DNA of 64,000 bases, taken from the NCBI RefSeq assembly GCF_014084105.1, contig NZ_CP048289.1, positions 6,643,922-6,707,921 on the forward strand, written 5' to 3'. Source of the DNA: Streptacidiphilus sp. P02-A3a. Its GTDB lineage: Bacteria > Actinomycetota > Actinomycetes > Streptomycetales > Streptomycetaceae. The notes below the pieces were generated by a model. It was not told the origin of the DNA, ran no database searches, and saw only the letters and a list, made by a program, of their open reading frames with translations. Shown here one piece after another: positions 17,429 through 25,605 of this stretch. Position 1 is the stretch's first letter. Each line of letters opens with the position of its first letter. A program made the translations under genes and the position numbers.

Positions 17429-18786
17429 TGGTGGCCCTTCTGCCAGTCGGCCTGGAGCTGCGCCAGGTACTGGGTCGGCGTGACCTTGCCGCCGATCAGC
17501 TCCTGACCGGCGGAGGTCAGGGTGGTGTTCATGGTGGCGGTGCTGTTGTTGAAGAACGGCACCAGGCCGTTGTCCCGGCCGACCTTGCCCCAGGCGTCGG
17601 CGACCTGGCCCAGCACGCTGCCCGAGGGGGCGGTGACCGTGTCGGCGTGGGCGACCGGCATGAAGCCGGTGGTGAACTCGATCTGCGCGGCCTGGGCGCT
17701 GCCCATGAAGTCCAGGAACGCCGCGGCCAGGTCGGGGTTCTTGGCCCTGGTCGGGATCGCGTACGCGACCGAGGTCCCGATGCCGGTCACCGGCGAGGTC
17801 GCGGTGGCGCCCGGCAGCGGGAAGAACCCCACGTTGCCCGGCATGGCCTTGCTGAGGGTGGCGGCGTCCCAGCTGCCGTCGAACAGGAACAGGCCCTGCC
17901 CCTTGCTGAAGTCCGCGACCGAGCCCGGCAGGTCGGTGCCGTTCGCGCCGGGCGGTGTGTAGCCCTGCTTCGCCCAGGCGGCCAGGTCCTGGGCGGCGGC
18001 GGTGCCGCCGGGCGAGTCGATCGACGCACCGGGCACCCCGTAGGCCCAGTTCGTGCTCTTGGCGGCGCCGTCGACGTCGTCCGCGACGGACTGGAAGATG
18101 AAGGAGGAGTGGCCCGCCAGGTTGCCCAGCTGGATCGGCAGCTGACCGGCGGCCTTGGCCTTGGCCAGGTCGGCCTGGAACTCGGCGAAGGTCGTCGGCG
18201 GCGCGATGCCCAGCTTGGCCGCGATCCTCTGGTTGTAGTAGACGCCCACGACCGAGAACCCGGCCGGGGCCGCCCACAGGTGGCCGCTGCCCAGCTGCGT
18301 CCCGGTGGCGTCGGCCCGCCACTGGTCCAGTTCGGTGCTGGGCTCGGTCGTGGTCCAGCCGTAGGCCGCCGCGTACGGGTCCAGGTCGCGGACCAGGTTC
18401 GCCTTGACCGTGGTCCCGATCATGTTCAGCAGCGCCAGGTCCGGGGCGTTGTCGGAGGAGAGCGTCAGGTTCAGGCTGGTGTTGTAGTCGTTGACGTCGG
18501 TGTACTGGTAGTCCACCGTGACGTTGGGATGCAGCTGCTCGAACGCCGCCGCCAGTGCCTTGGTGGTACCGGAGTTCTCCGAGCTGACCACCGTGAGCGT
18601 GACCTTCCCGGTGGGGATCGCCGTCGACACCGCCCCCGTCGGCGCCGCGGACACCTGCGAGCCGGCCCCGGGGGTGATCCCGCCGCAGGCGCTGAGACCG
18701 GTCGCGGCGAGCGCGACGGCGGCGGCCGTCACCACGGCCCGTCTGCGGGCGCCGGGGGCACAGGAAAACCTGACTGATCTACGCAT
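17425..18786 (-). CDS. Extracellular sugar-binding lipoprotein of an ABC transporter
   Basis: 453 aa. N-terminal twin arginines and a hydrophobic stretch end in the lipobox LSAC (Cys34), so it is membrane-anchored outside. The rest is a family 1 extracellular solute-binding protein (KVTLTVVSSENSGTTKALAA, HPNVTVDYQYTDVNDYN, NAPDLALLNM, WAAPAGFSVVGVYYNQ). The frame runs further upstream, but the ATG at 18786 has a GAGGAG site and gives a proper lipoprotein signal. First gene of the uptake operon. A promoter lies about 100 nt upstream, divergent from the ROK repressor. Confidence 0.92.
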   Translation of the reverse strand: MRRSVRFSCAPGARRRAVVTAAAVALAATGLSACGGITPGAGSQVSAAPTGAVSTAIPTGKVTLTVVSSENSGTTKALAAAFEQLHPNVTVDYQYTDVNDYNTSLNLTLSSDNAPDLALLNMIGTTVKANLVRDLDPYAAAYGWTTTEPSTELDQWRADATGTQLGSGHLWAAPAGFSVVGVYYNQRIAAKLGIAPPTTFAEFQADLAKAKAAGQLPIQLGNLAGHSSFIFQSVADDVDGAAKSTNWAYGVPGASIDSPGGTAAAQDLAAWAKQGYTPPGANGTDLPGSVADFSKGQGLFLFDGSWDAATLSKAMPGNVGFFPLPGATATSPVTGIGTSVAYAIPTRAKNPDLAAAFLDFMGSAQAAQIEFTTGFMPVAHADTVTAPSGSVLGQVADAWGKVGRDNGLVPFFNNSTATMNTTLTSAGQELIGGKVTPTQYLAQLQADWQKGHQ

Positions 18787-18880
18787 GGGGAGCTCCTCGA
18801 ACACGGGGACGACCATCGAAACACGAGTCCAGAACAAGCCCTTGGTGGACTTATGACGCAACGTTCCGTAACTGGCGCTC

Positions 18881-18909
18881 ACCATAATATCTGGCCAAGT
18901 CATGGTCAA
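18881..18909 (-). promoter_or_regulatory. Probable promoter of the sugar ABC operon
   Basis: On the - strand, TTGACC (18904-18909) and TATGGT (18881-18886) are separated by exactly 17 bases, close to the vegetative consensus. The transcript would start near 18873 with a leader of about 87 nt before the binding-protein ATG. The area is clearly less GC-rich than its flanks. Confidence 0.6.
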
Positions 18910-18926
18910 GAGGCTTCCGCCGAGTC

Positions 18927-18936
18927 TTTACGTAAA
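18927..18936. promoter_or_regulatory. Palindrome TTTACGTAAA, candidate ROK operator
   Basis: A perfect 10-bp palindrome, AT-rich for this genome, lies in the divergent gap between the sugar operon promoter and the ROK repressor start. ROK and other sugar repressors often bind such sites in their own divergent promoter; assignment here is by position only. Confidence 0.45.
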
Positions 18937-19009
18937 TGGGTCGCATACAATGATGGCCGCCAAACGATGGCCGCCGACCGACCACCGCCCGACCCGACAG
19001 CGAGGCAAC

Positions 19010-20143
19010 GTGAACCCCTCCCGCTCCAACGGCGGAGACCCGGCACTCCTGCGTCGCCTCAACACCCAGGCGGTGCTGGGGTCCCTGCGCGGCCAACCCC
19101 CGGTCACGGTCACCCAGCTCGGCGCGGCGACCTCACTGTCCCGGCAGACCGTGGAGGCCGTGCTCACCGACCTGACCGAGCAGGGGTGGATCGAGGAGAC
19201 CGAGCCCGAACGCGGCATGGGGCGCCCGGCCCGGCGCTACCGCTTCCGGGCCGAGGCCGGTTATGTCCTCGGCGTCGACGTGGGGGTCCACAAGCTGCTC
19301 GCCGTCCTGACCGACCTCGACGGCAACGAGGTCGCGGTGCGCCGCAGCACCCTCGTCGCCGAGGTGAACGGAGCCGACCGGCTCGCGCACATCCGCCAGG
19401 AGATCCTGGACCTGCTGGCCGAGCACCCCGGCCCGCGCGGCGCGCTCCGCTCGGTCTGCCTCGGGGTGCCCGCCATCGTCGGACCGAGCGGACGGATCAC
19501 CCTGTCCACCCCGATCCCCGACTGGAACGGGCTGGACCTGGCGAACCAGGCGTCCCGCTGGGCGGGCTGCCCCGCCCTCGTCGAGAACGACGCCAACCTC
19601 GCCGCCCTCGCCGAGCGCTGGCGCGGCAGCGCCCGGTTCGCCGACGACTGCGTCTACATCCTGACCGGACACCGCACCGGCGCCGGCCTCATCGTCGGCG
19701 GTCGGCTGCACCGGGGCCGCGGCGGCGCGGCCGGCGAGATCGGCGCGCTGTCCGTGCTGGGCTGGGAGGACGAGATCACCGCCGAACTGCGCAGCGCGAA
19801 CGACGTGGGGAACGTCTTCACCAGGGCCGCCGACGGCGACCCGGCCTCACTCGAACTCGTCAACCGGTTCGCCCGGAGCCTGGCCCAGGGCGCCGCCGCG
19901 ATGGTGCTGACCATCAACCCCGACCTGCTGATCATCGGCGGCGGCTACTCGCGCGCGGGCGAGGTGCTCGCGGCCCCGCTGCGCACCCACCTCCAGGAGC
20001 TCTGCCTCGACCCGCCGCAGCTCACCCTGTCCACCCTGGGCGAGGAGTGCGTGGCGCTCGGCGCCGTCCGCCTCGCCCTCGACAGCACCGAACGCGACCT
20101 CTTCGGCTTCCACGACCGCAACCTCCCCGGCGCCCCGAACTGA
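19010..20143 (+). CDS. ROK family transcriptional repressor
   Basis: 377 aa from the GTG at 19010, which has a GAGG site; the frame is open back to 18902 without a better signal. A winged helix-turn-helix (VTVTQLGAATSLSRQTVEAV) precedes an ASKHA sugar-kinase-like domain with the phosphate motif GVDVGVHKLLAVLTDLDG and GAAGEIGALSVLG. The usual ROK zinc-binding C-x-C-G-x2-G-C cluster after GEIG is absent. It is divergent from the sugar ABC operon and most likely represses it until the sugar or a derivative binds. Confidence 0.9.
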   Translation: MNPSRSNGGDPALLRRLNTQAVLGSLRGQPPVTVTQLGAATSLSRQTVEAVLTDLTEQGWIEETEPERGMGRPARRYRFRAEAGYVLGVDVGVHKLLAVLTDLDGNEVAVRRSTLVAEVNGADRLAHIRQEILDLLAEHPGPRGALRSVCLGVPAIVGPSGRITLSTPIPDWNGLDLANQASRWAGCPALVENDANLAALAERWRGSARFADDCVYILTGHRTGAGLIVGGRLHRGRGGAAGEIGALSVLGWEDEITAELRSANDVGNVFTRAADGDPASLELVNRFARSLAQGAAAMVLTINPDLLIIGGGYSRAGEVLAAPLRTHLQELCLDPPQLTLSTLGEECVALGAVRLALDSTERDLFGFHDRNLPGAPN

Positions 20144-20188
20144 ACCCGGCGGCGGGCGCCCCCCGGCCGCGTGTCCAGCCGGAGGGCC

Positions 20189-20593
20189 TCAGTCGGAGAA
20201 GTCCTGGGTGAGCCAGACCGTCCCGGAGCCGTCCCGGACCACGGATATCCCGATGTGCGTGTAGCCCGTGCTCAGGATGTTGGCCCGGTGGCCGTCGTTC
20301 GGCGGCTTCTCGGCCAGCATCGACCGGGTCAGGCCGACCGCCGTCGACGCCGTCGCCGAGGAGTCGTCACCGACCGGGCCGCCGTCGCCGATGTTCTCGC
20401 CCGCCGTGGTCCAGTGGACGCCCTGGTCGGTCTCCCGCCGGCCGAGCGCGGGCTCCCCCGGGCACTGGTGGGACAGGCCGCAGCCGTCGGCCATGGTCGC
20501 GTCGTGCTGTGCGGCACTGGCCTGCAGGCCCGGGGTCACCGTGAGCGGGGGCAGCCCCTGCCCGGCCCGGGCCTGGTTGACGAGCGCCAGCAC
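20189..20593 (-). pseudogene. CAP (SCP/PR-1) domain remnant
   Basis: The frame encodes an almost complete CAP domain (LALVNQARAGQGLPPLTVTP; HTTAGENI-like WTTAGENIGDGG; PNDGHRANILSTGYTHIGIS) but has no signal peptide, and its upstream in-frame sequence is meaningless where it meets a sigma-factor-like frame. CAP proteins are usually secreted in bacteria. Either a short cytoplasmic protein is made from the GTG at 20593, or more likely this is the out-of-frame tail of a once larger gene, possibly a sigma factor with a C-terminal CAP extension. Confidence 0.6.
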
Positions 20594-21090
20594 CTGCTGC
20601 TCGGGACCGGTCAGCCCCGGTCCCGAGGCGGGACCGGGCTTCCAGCCACCACAGCGCCAGCAGGTCGCGGTCGTCCGGGTCCAGCCACCGGGTCGCCTCC
20701 ACCACCTCGCGCCGCTGGTCGGAGAGGCCGAGCCGGACGACGGTCAGCTCCGCGAAGTCCGCTCCGGGGTCGCCGAGCGACCGGCTGTCCGCGAACTCCT
20801 GGGTCGGCTGCTCCCGGCGCCGACGGTGGCGGATCTGGTTCATCGCGATGGCCACCGTCCAGGATCGGAAACTCGCCGGATCACGCACCGCGCTCGCCCC
20901 GCTGCGCCCGCTCGACCAGTCCTGCGACCCGACCGCCGGGCACCGTGCCAACCACCTTCGCCGAACCCCCACCGGATGTGTTCTTCATGCCCTGGGAGAG
21001 TCTGCCCTCGGACACGGATAACACAAATCCGGAGCCGGATCGCGGGGTCCGGTGGGCGCCGCCGAGCGATCGAGCAACCCCTGACGGCAT
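20594..21090 (-). pseudogene. Broken sigma-factor-like gene upstream of the CAP fragment
   Basis: Two frames carry pieces of one sigma-factor-like protein. Frame A has GLVERAQRGERGA and then a stop at about 20881. Frame B, overlapping it by one base shift, has VRDPASFRSWTVAIAMNQIR and WLDPDDRDLLALWWLEA. In related proteins about 45 residues of region 2 normally separate the first two pieces, so an internal deletion with a frame change is inferred. The region 4 helix-turn-helix that should follow LALWWLEA is also missing before the CAP frame. I read this as a gene with two deletions. Confidence 0.55.
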
Positions 21091-21108
21091 ATCAGTTAAT
21101 TAAGAAAG

Positions 21109-21148
21109 GGTCTAGACCTAATGGCCTAGACCAACTTTGGTCCAGACC
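21109..21148. promoter_or_regulatory. Three DasR-responsive-element-like palindromes
   Basis: GGTCTAGACC (21109-21118, perfect palindrome), GGCCTAGACC (21123-21132) and GGTCCAGACC (21139-21148) occur at 14- and 16-bp spacing. They match the core of the dre element bound by DasR and the repeats of streptomycete chitinase promoters (established). A TTGACG hexamer follows at 21150-21155 with no clear -10. They lie about 220 nt upstream of a secreted protein gene. The rest of 20973-21364 holds only the tail of the broken sigma gene. Confidence 0.65.
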
Positions 21149-21364
21149 CTTGACGTGCTCAGCTCGCGGTGGAACCTTACAACTGGGCTTCCTGCAAGGC
21201 GAGTTGGAAACACCGCCTCGTCACGTCCCCCCACTGTGCCGAGCCGGCAAGTCAGCAGCGGTGGCCCGAGCGGCGTTCCCCGCCGCCCTCCCGCGGCACC
21301 ACTGCCGACACCTGGCGCGCCCACCGCGGGTCGCCCGCCCATCCGCGATCGAAGGGATCGACCA

Positions 21365-22078
21365 ATGCGCACAAAGTCCACCAAACGTGGCTTAGGCGTC
21401 GGCCTCGCCACCGTCCTGCTGCTCGCCGGGATCACGGCGTTCGCCGACAGCGGCAGCGCGGTCGCCGACGCCAACACCACCACCGCCGTGAGCGCCGGCC
21501 CCGCCACCTTCACCCAGGCCGTCCCCACCGGGCAGCCCTCGCAGTACAGCAGCTCGCTGGAGCGGTGCGCCAACGGCGTCAGCTACCCGCTCAGCGGTGC
21601 CAACCCGATTCTCAGCGAACCGCTCAACACCCAGTTCACCAGCAACGTGGGGCTGTCGGAGTACGTGACCTTCAGCGGCAACCAGTACTACGGCGACTGG
21701 CAGTTCGTCTTCACCAACACCTCCGACGAGGTGCTGTCGACGGACTGCGCGGTGCTGATCTTCCGCGCCCCGTCGGGCTCGGACGACCACAGCTACAGCA
21801 GCACCCAGGCGTACGGCCACCCCCAGGAGGACTACGTCGAGGTGCCGCGCGGCGACGGGACGTCCCTCTACGTCGTCAGGCTCGACTTCCACGACGTCAC
21901 GCTGAGCCAGCGTCAGGTGGCGCCGGGGCAGTCCTTCACCTACGAGATCGGGGGCATCCCGAGCTCCGCGATCACGCTCGCCCAGATCCGTGACTCGCTG
22001 GAGTTCACCGCCGACCTCAACCTGCAGGCGAACCAGGCGCTGATCGAGCACTACGGCACCAACCGGCTCACCAACTAG
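21365..22078 (+). CDS. Secreted protein of unknown function, TTA codon
   Basis: 237 aa from the ATG at 21365 with a GAAGGGA site. A clear signal peptide (GLGVGLATVLLLAGITAFAD) is followed by a beta-rich mature protein with aromatic-rich segments (YVTFSGNQYYGDWQFVFTNT; GTSLYVVRLDFHDVTLSQRQ) that look like a beta-sandwich, possibly carbohydrate binding. No family recognised. Codon 10 (21392-21394) is TTA, so expression likely needs the bldA tRNA. Together with the dre-like sites upstream, this suggests control by amino-sugar availability and development, perhaps linked to chitin or cell-wall turnover. Strong hairpins follow the stop. Confidence 0.75.
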   Translation: MRTKSTKRGLGVGLATVLLLAGITAFADSGSAVADANTTTAVSAGPATFTQAVPTGQPSQYSSSLERCANGVSYPLSGANPILSEPLNTQFTSNVGLSEYVTFSGNQYYGDWQFVFTNTSDEVLSTDCAVLIFRAPSGSDDHSYSSTQAYGHPQEDYVEVPRGDGTSLYVVRLDFHDVTLSQRQVAPGQSFTYEIGGIPSSAITLAQIRDSLEFTADLNLQANQALIEHYGTNRLTN

Positions 22079-22136
22079 CGGCGGAGAACCTCCGCCGACC
22101 ACGCTCGGGGCGGGTGTCGACCGGACGCCCGCCCCG
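22079..22136 (+). terminator. Double hairpin terminator
   Basis: Directly after the stop: arms CGGCGGAG (22079-22086) and CTCCGCCG (22090-22097), then a 13-bp stem with one G-U pair (22106-22118 with 22124-22136). Likely ends transcription of the secreted protein gene. Confidence 0.6.
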
Positions 22137-22207
22137 GGCCCGTGCCCGCCACCGCCGCGACGACCGACGTCGACGGCCGGGCGGACGACCAGGAGTGGGA
22201 GTGGACA

Positions 22208-22693
22208 GTGCGGCACGAACGGTATCGGCGGGCCTGCCTCGGGGTCGGCGCCCTGCTGCTCGGGACGGTGGTCGGCGGATGCTCCGGCCCGCCCCGGCAG
22301 AGCGGCCCCAGCGCGCAGCCCATGCCGCAGACCCTGCAGGCCGACTCGGTCGCCTCCGAGGAGTTCGGGCTGCTGGCCGGTGGTGGCTGGGCCCAGGCCT
22401 GGGACCTGTGGGCCGACAGCGCCCGCCAGGTGCTGACCCAGGCCGACTTCGTGCGGCTCAACACCGAGTGCCGACCGGTACTCGGCACCCCCTACGTGAT
22501 CGACAGCAGCACGAAGGTCGACTCGACCACGGTACGGATCGACTGGCACCGCGCCACCGCCACCGGTAGCGACACCCTCAGCTACCAGGCGGGGAAGTGG
22601 CGGTTCCTGCCCGACCCGGCCTCGCTGGCGGACTACCGGCTCGGCGTCGCCAAGCTGGTCGAGCGGAGACGGGCGGCGCACGCATGCCACTGA
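22208..22693 (+). CDS. Small lipoprotein of unknown function
   Basis: 161 aa from the GTG at 22208, which has a GGAG site. The N-terminus RHERYRRACLGVGALLLGTV ends in the lipobox VGGC (Cys25), so it should be exported and lipid-anchored. The mature part (EEFGLLAGGGWAQAWDLWAD; VDSTTVRIDWHRATATGSDT) resembles small NTF2-like or SnoaL-like lipoproteins but the family is not certain. Its end overlaps the start of the copper-protein gene by 10 bases, so the two are co-translated. Confidence 0.7.
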   Translation: MRHERYRRACLGVGALLLGTVVGGCSGPPRQSGPSAQPMPQTLQADSVASEEFGLLAGGGWAQAWDLWADSARQVLTQADFVRLNTECRPVLGTPYVIDSSTKVDSTTVRIDWHRATATGSDTLSYQAGKWRFLPDPASLADYRLGVAKLVERRRAAHACH

Positions 22694-24096
22694 CCCCGAC
22701 CACGGCGCCGCCCCGGCGCCTCGCCGTCACCCTGGCCCTGGCCCTGGCCCTGGCGCTGGCCGGACTGCTCGCGCTGGCCGGTCCGGCCTCGGCGCACGCG
22801 GACCTCGTCTCCTCCTCGCCGCCGGACGGCGCGGTCGTCGCCGGCGAACCCGGGCAGGTGACCCTGGTCTTCTCCGAGGCGGTGACCCTGAGACTGAGCG
22901 CGATCAAGGTGATCGGACCCGACGGGCGCCGGGTGGACAGCGGAGCCCCGCGGACCGTGGGCTCCGGCGCCGAACGCGTCACCGTCGACCTCGCCGCCGA
23001 CCCGCACCGGGGCACCTTCGTCCTCGACTGGCGGGCGACCGCCGCCGACGACGGGCACACCACCTCCGGTTCGCTCACGTTCTCGGTGGGTGCGCCGAGC
23101 CGGACCACCGTGGTCGTCGGCTTCGGGGCCCCCGACCGGGTCACCGACGCGGTCCTCGACCTGGCGATCTGGACCGGCCTGGCGGGGCTGGCGCTCCTGG
23201 TCGGCTGCGCGGCGATCCGGCTGCACTGCCTCCCGGCAGCCGACGCGGGCGACCTCCGCTGGCCGGCCACCCTCGGCTGGACGGCCCTGTTCGCCGGGAC
23301 GCTGGTCCAGCTCTTCGCCTACGGGCCCGCCACCCAGGGGAAGTCGCTCGCGCGGATACTGGACCGCTCGCTGCTGTCCGCGACGCTCTCCACCCACGAG
23401 GGGCACGTGCTCGTCGCCCGGATCATCCTGCTGGCCCTGGTCGCGACGGTCGGCGAGCTGCTGCTGCGCCGCAGGGCGCGCCCGGGCGCGGTGGCCGGTG
23501 CCGCGGTGGCCGCGGTACTGGCGCTCGCCCTGGCCGCCACCTGGAGCGAGATCAGCCACGCGTCGAGCGGATCCCTGGTACCGCTGGCGCTGGTGGTGAC
23601 GACGCTGCACGTCACCGCGATGGCGGTGTGGGCCGGTGGGCTGTTCACCATCGTCGTCCTGCTGACCCGTGGCAGCGGCGGCGCCGACGCGGACCTGGGC
23701 GGCACCACCGCGCGCTTCTCCCGCCTCGCCCTGGGGTCGGTGGCGGTGCTCGCCGCCACCGGGCTGTACCAGGCCTTCCGGGAGGTGGGCAGCTTCGCCG
23801 AGCTGACCGGCACGTCCTACGGCCGACTGCTGCTGGTCAAGGCGGGGGTGTTCCTGCTGGTGATCGCCGTCGCGGCGGTCAGCCGCAGCCTCGTGGCGGG
23901 CGCCCGCGAGCGGAGCACCGCGGCGCTGCGGCGCTCCGTCCTGCTCGAACTCGCCGGAGTCACCGTGGTCCTGGTCCTGACCGTCTTCCTGATCGGGAGC
24001 GCCCCGGCCCGCGAGGCGCACAGCTCCACCGCGACCGGATCGGGCACGCGGGCGCTTCAGCGCGTGGGCCCGGTCACCGGTGACCGTCCGTGGTGA
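22684..24096 (+). CDS. CopC-CopD fusion copper transport/resistance protein
   Basis: 470 aa. A signal peptide ends at ASA and the mature protein starts with His38 (HADLVSSSPPDG), the N-terminal copper(II) ligand of CopC, followed by the CopC beta-barrel with the HTTSGSLTFSV end. From about residue 150 there are eight hydrophobic segments of a CopD domain (WTALFAGTLVQLFAYG; STHEGHVLVARIILL; LHVTAMAVWAGGLF). It brings copper into the cytoplasm or handles extracytoplasmic copper. Translationally coupled to the upstream lipoprotein, which might be a helper. Confidence 0.92.
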   Translation: MPLTPTTAPPRRLAVTLALALALALAGLLALAGPASAHADLVSSSPPDGAVVAGEPGQVTLVFSEAVTLRLSAIKVIGPDGRRVDSGAPRTVGSGAERVTVDLAADPHRGTFVLDWRATAADDGHTTSGSLTFSVGAPSRTTVVVGFGAPDRVTDAVLDLAIWTGLAGLALLVGCAAIRLHCLPAADAGDLRWPATLGWTALFAGTLVQLFAYGPATQGKSLARILDRSLLSATLSTHEGHVLVARIILLALVATVGELLLRRRARPGAVAGAAVAAVLALALAATWSEISHASSGSLVPLALVVTTLHVTAMAVWAGGLFTIVVLLTRGSGGADADLGGTTARFSRLALGSVAVLAATGLYQAFREVGSFAELTGTSYGRLLLVKAGVFLLVIAVAAVSRSLVAGARERSTAALRRSVLLELAGVTVVLVLTVFLIGSAPAREAHSSTATGSGTRALQRVGPVTGDRPW

Positions 24097-24460
24097 GCCC
24101 GGTCAGCATCGGCCGCAGCCGCGCCGCCAGCGGCGCGGTCAGCTCCGGCGGCAGCAGGTGGGCTCCCTTGGCATAGCCGGTGGGATGCCCCAGCCGCAGG
24201 CAGGCCAGGGCGAGCACCTGGTCGCGGACGGCGCTGACCCAGTGCTCGGCCTGCCACCACCGCTGCCGCTCGACGCACACCCGCGCGTGCAGGGCGGCAG
24301 GTCCCAGTGGTGCAGCGCGGCGAAGTCCTGGTAGAGCCGCGCCGTCCAGCGTTCCAGGGCCTCGTCGAGCCGCCCGTCGACCGCGAACGCGAGATCGATG
24401 TCCGACCAGCGGTCACCACCACCGTCACCGCGAACGGCCTCGTGATCGAGCGACCAGGGA
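24074..24460 (-). pseudogene. Nucleotidyltransferase-domain gene broken by an internal deletion
   Basis: The N-terminal part reads DGGGDRWSDIDLAFAVDGRL through LYQDFAALHHWDLPP, the nucleotidyltransferase motif with its paired metal Asp residues. The C-terminal part, in another frame, reads ALHARVCVERQRWWQAEHWV through SAVRDQVLALACLRLG. In intact relatives about 50 residues separate these. Here they meet at 24290-24300 over a shared CCGCCCTGCAC, which indicates a deletion that also changed frame. No functional product is expected. The 3' end overlaps the end of the convergent copC-copD gene. Confidence 0.7.
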
Positions 24461-24514
24461 GCGTGGGGAGCCGCCGCCAGGAACCGCCCCGTGGTCCCAC
24501 GCGTCTTGCCTGCC

Positions 24515-25184
24515 ATGGCTTCCGAGCAGCAGCAGGACTCCGCCCCTCCCGTCCCCAGGAGCGCCGGTCCGGACGCCCACATCGTGCTCGTCCCGCCCGC
24601 CAGCGCCCAGCTCATCGGCATCCTGCGGCACCAGTTCCCCCACGCGCGGATCCTCGCGACCGAGTTCACCGACGACAGCTGCCACGCCGACTTCCGCGGC
24701 CGGATCAGCCGCATCCTCGGCAGCGACATCGACGGCTACTTCATGGCGCCGACCATGGACGACCTGGCCCGCGTCACCCGGAGCGCCGGCCGGGCCGTTG
24801 CCGGAGCCCTCACCAGCGGCCCCGGTGGCGACCGGCGGCGTCCCGTCGACTTCCCGGAGGCCAACCGGCGCCTGCTGCTGGAGAGCGCCGCCGGGGCCGA
24901 TCCGTCCGCGTCCGGCGAACCGAGCGGACCGGAGGAACCGGACGAGCCGGAGCGGGCCGGAGCGGGCCGGAGTCACCGTCGACCTCGACGCGTGGGCCCG
25001 CGCGCTGGCGGGCGACCCGCGGATCCTGGCGGACCTCGCCTGGCCGCTGATCCTGCGGTTCACCCGGCAGCGCGTGCCGGTCACCGTGGTCGGCGACCCG
25101 CCCGAGGCCTGGGCCGACCGGGCACGCGCGGCGGGGGTCCGGGTGCGTCCGTCACCCCGGCAGGTCACCTCGGCGGTCGGCTGA
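24515..25184 (+). pseudogene. Hypothetical gene frameshifted by a 10-bp tandem duplication
   Basis: From the ATG at 24515 the protein-like part runs HIVLVPPASAQLIGILRHQF, HADFRGRISRILGSDIDG, PVDFPEANRRLLLE, up to about 24950. The downstream coding pattern (VDLDAWARALAGDPRILADL; VPVTVVGDPPEAWADRARAA) continues in another frame to the TGA at 25182. AGCGGGCCGG is present twice in tandem (24951-24960 and 24961-24970). Removing one copy joins the two halves into one frame reading PERAGVTVDLDAW. The intact protein would be about 219 aa, cytoplasmic, family unknown. As it stands the frame runs on to 25582 with unrelated sequence. Confidence 0.65.
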
Positions 25185-25207
25185 CCGACGCGGTGACCGG
25201 TTCGGTG

Positions 25208-25465
25208 TCACCGGACCCTCCGGCCGCGCACGAGCTGCTGTTGCAGGGCGAGTTCCGTGGGGCTCAGCGGGATGTCCGGGCGGAGCCGTTCCGGGTGCAG
25301 TGGGCCGGTGCCCCGCGGTGGGGGCGGGTGATGGAGACTGGGATCCGGAATGGGCATCCACAGCCTCCCGGACACGACGAGGGCCTCATAGACAGCGCGC
25401 AGCACACGGATGGTGAAGCTTGCGCGTGGGCGGGTTCTCACCGGCTTTCCGACCTCCCGGCTCAT
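25208..25465 (-). CDS. Small DUF6059-like protein
   Basis: 85 aa. A short amphipathic or hydrophobic helix (TIRVLRAVYEALVVSGRLWM) is followed by a Pro-rich segment and the tail HPERLRPDIPLSPTELALQQ, the pattern I associate with DUF6059 proteins, small proteins common in streptomycete biosynthetic clusters. The ATG at 25465 has only a weak ribosome site. It lies just past the terminator of the PKS operon on the same strand. Function unknown; it may mark the left edge of the polyketide cluster. Confidence 0.55.
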   Translation of the reverse strand: MSREVGKPVRTRPRASFTIRVLRAVYEALVVSGRLWMPIPDPSLHHPPPPRGTGPLHPERLRPDIPLSPTELALQQQLVRGRRVR

Positions 25466-25524
25466 GTCACTGCCAGAAACAGTGGATTGCTCGGCTTAAG
25501 CGAATCTTGGTTCAGTGGTCACCA

Positions 25525-25557
25525 GGGCCCGGCGGGCATCTGTCCCCCGCCGGGCCC
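25525..25557 (-). terminator. Strong hairpin ending the PKS operon
   Basis: Perfect 12-bp arms GGGCCCGGCGGG (25525-25536) and CCCGCCGGGCCC (25546-25557) with a 9-nt loop, about 50 nt past the DUF5988 stop on the - strand. It probably terminates the thioesterase-PKS-DUF5988 transcript. Confidence 0.7.
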
Positions 25558-25605
25558 GAACGCACGCGACCGGGGCCGGTAGGGCCCGGTGGGCGTGCCG
25601 CCCGG

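Noticed and set aside
24491..25582. A single 363-residue protein across 24491-25582
   Set aside because: After the 10-bp duplication the frame becomes non-protein-like and runs antisense over the DUF6059-like gene, while the coding pattern continues in another frame to 25184.
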